Shown: piece by piece, positions 29,333-29,475 of the stretch
Layout of the letters: each line of letters opens with the position of its first letter
Position numbering within the stretch: position 1 is the stretch's first letter
Assembly (NCBI GenBank): GCA_004558865.1
Contig: SFCY01000008.1
Span: forward strand, 1-29,475
Direction: 5' to 3'
From: Bacteroidales bacterium
GTDB lineage: Bacteria > Bacteroidota > Bacteroidia > Bacteroidales > Bacteroidaceae
DNA length: 29,475 nt
Notes under the pieces: generated by a model
What the model saw: only the letters and a program-made list of their open reading frames with translations
What the model was told of the DNA's origin: nothing
The model's database searches: none
Made by a program: the position numbers and the translations under genes

Positions 29333-29475
29333 CAAGGCATGAAGCGGCCATCAACCTACGAGAGAGGTTTTAAAGGCTGGTTCTATAAATTAGGTCGAGT
29401 CGTATTGGGCTTACGCCCACCTTTTCTCGCCATGGCAGAGCTCAAGCAAGCTTGGCTCTGCTCATTTGGCTTATC
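29333..29475. other. Right-edge non-coding stretch with hairpins
   Basis: No gene is supported. A GGGC-TTAC-GCCC hairpin lies at 29407-29418. A larger one follows: GCAGAGC-T-CAAGC (29435-29447) with GCTTG-GCTCTGC (29450-29461), one bulged T and an AA loop. The window ends before any downstream gene. Confidence 0.6.

Noticed and set aside
29370..29475. Insertion-sequence end
   Set aside because: Hairpins are present but there is no transposase, no matching terminal repeat at the left edge and no target duplication visible.

Overview
This 29.5-kb window looks like chromosomal DNA of a Bacteroidales bacterium, most likely a G+C-rich member of the Prevotellaceae. The evidence is a set of promoters with the Bacteroidota -7 element TAnnTTTG (several are TATCTTTG), families largely confined to the phylum (DUF4837, HYC_CC_PP, TAnnTTTG-driven RlmN/PdxA clusters) and long G+C-rich coding tracts separated by A+T-rich promoters. 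The family-level placement is inference. I see no CRISPR array, prophage or intact insertion sequence. One tRNA gene (His) lies near the right end.

Left part (1-7.9 kb): a structured non-coding leader region, then ffh (signal recognition particle), a degenerate 25-bp tandem repeat, folD overlapping a small TPR gene, and a four-gene 2-oxoacid:ferredoxin oxidoreductase operon (ferredoxin, alpha, beta, gamma) closed by a strong terminator. A Nif3-family gene and a coiled-coil zinc-ribbon gene follow, ending at a bidirectional terminator.

Middle left (8.0-14.9 kb): on the minus strand are a TerB/J-domain protein whose HPD motif reads HSD and an OsmC-type peroxidase. Divergent from osmC is a plus-strand copper cassette: an HMA-AraC fusion regulator, a CopZ-like chaperone and a P1B ATPase that lacks almost the whole nucleotide-binding (N) domain. 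A convergent three-gene minus operon encodes a FetA-like ATPase with degenerate motifs, a FetB-like permease (92-nt overlap) and a lipoprotein NUC1 nuclease.

Middle right (15.0-25.1 kb): aguA-aguB convert agmatine to putrescine. A 774-bp non-coding region follows, with a promoter-terminator unit that may be a small RNA, a 22-bp repeat array with a perfect 20-bp palindrome, and a folded 5' leader. Then comes rlmN - DUF4837 - pdxA-like - flippase-like membrane protein, and a promoter driving a sigma-54 activator - lptE - TPR-like - secG run that ends at a terminator. The PdxA-family protein has lost most conserved metal and substrate ligands.

Right part (25.1-29.5 kb): a minus-strand Cus-type metal-efflux operon reads HYC_CC_PP protein, a chimera of a CusA N-terminus joined to a TolC/CusC C-terminus, the CusB adaptor and a periplasmic HMA protein. 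The chimera cannot be a working RND pump. Upstream lies a 3 x 22-bp repeat, then tRNA-His with a textbook promoter and terminator. The two metal loci, about 13 kb apart, probably handle the cytoplasmic (CopZ/CopA) and envelope (Cus/HMA) sides of copper homeostasis; the envelope arm appears broken here.
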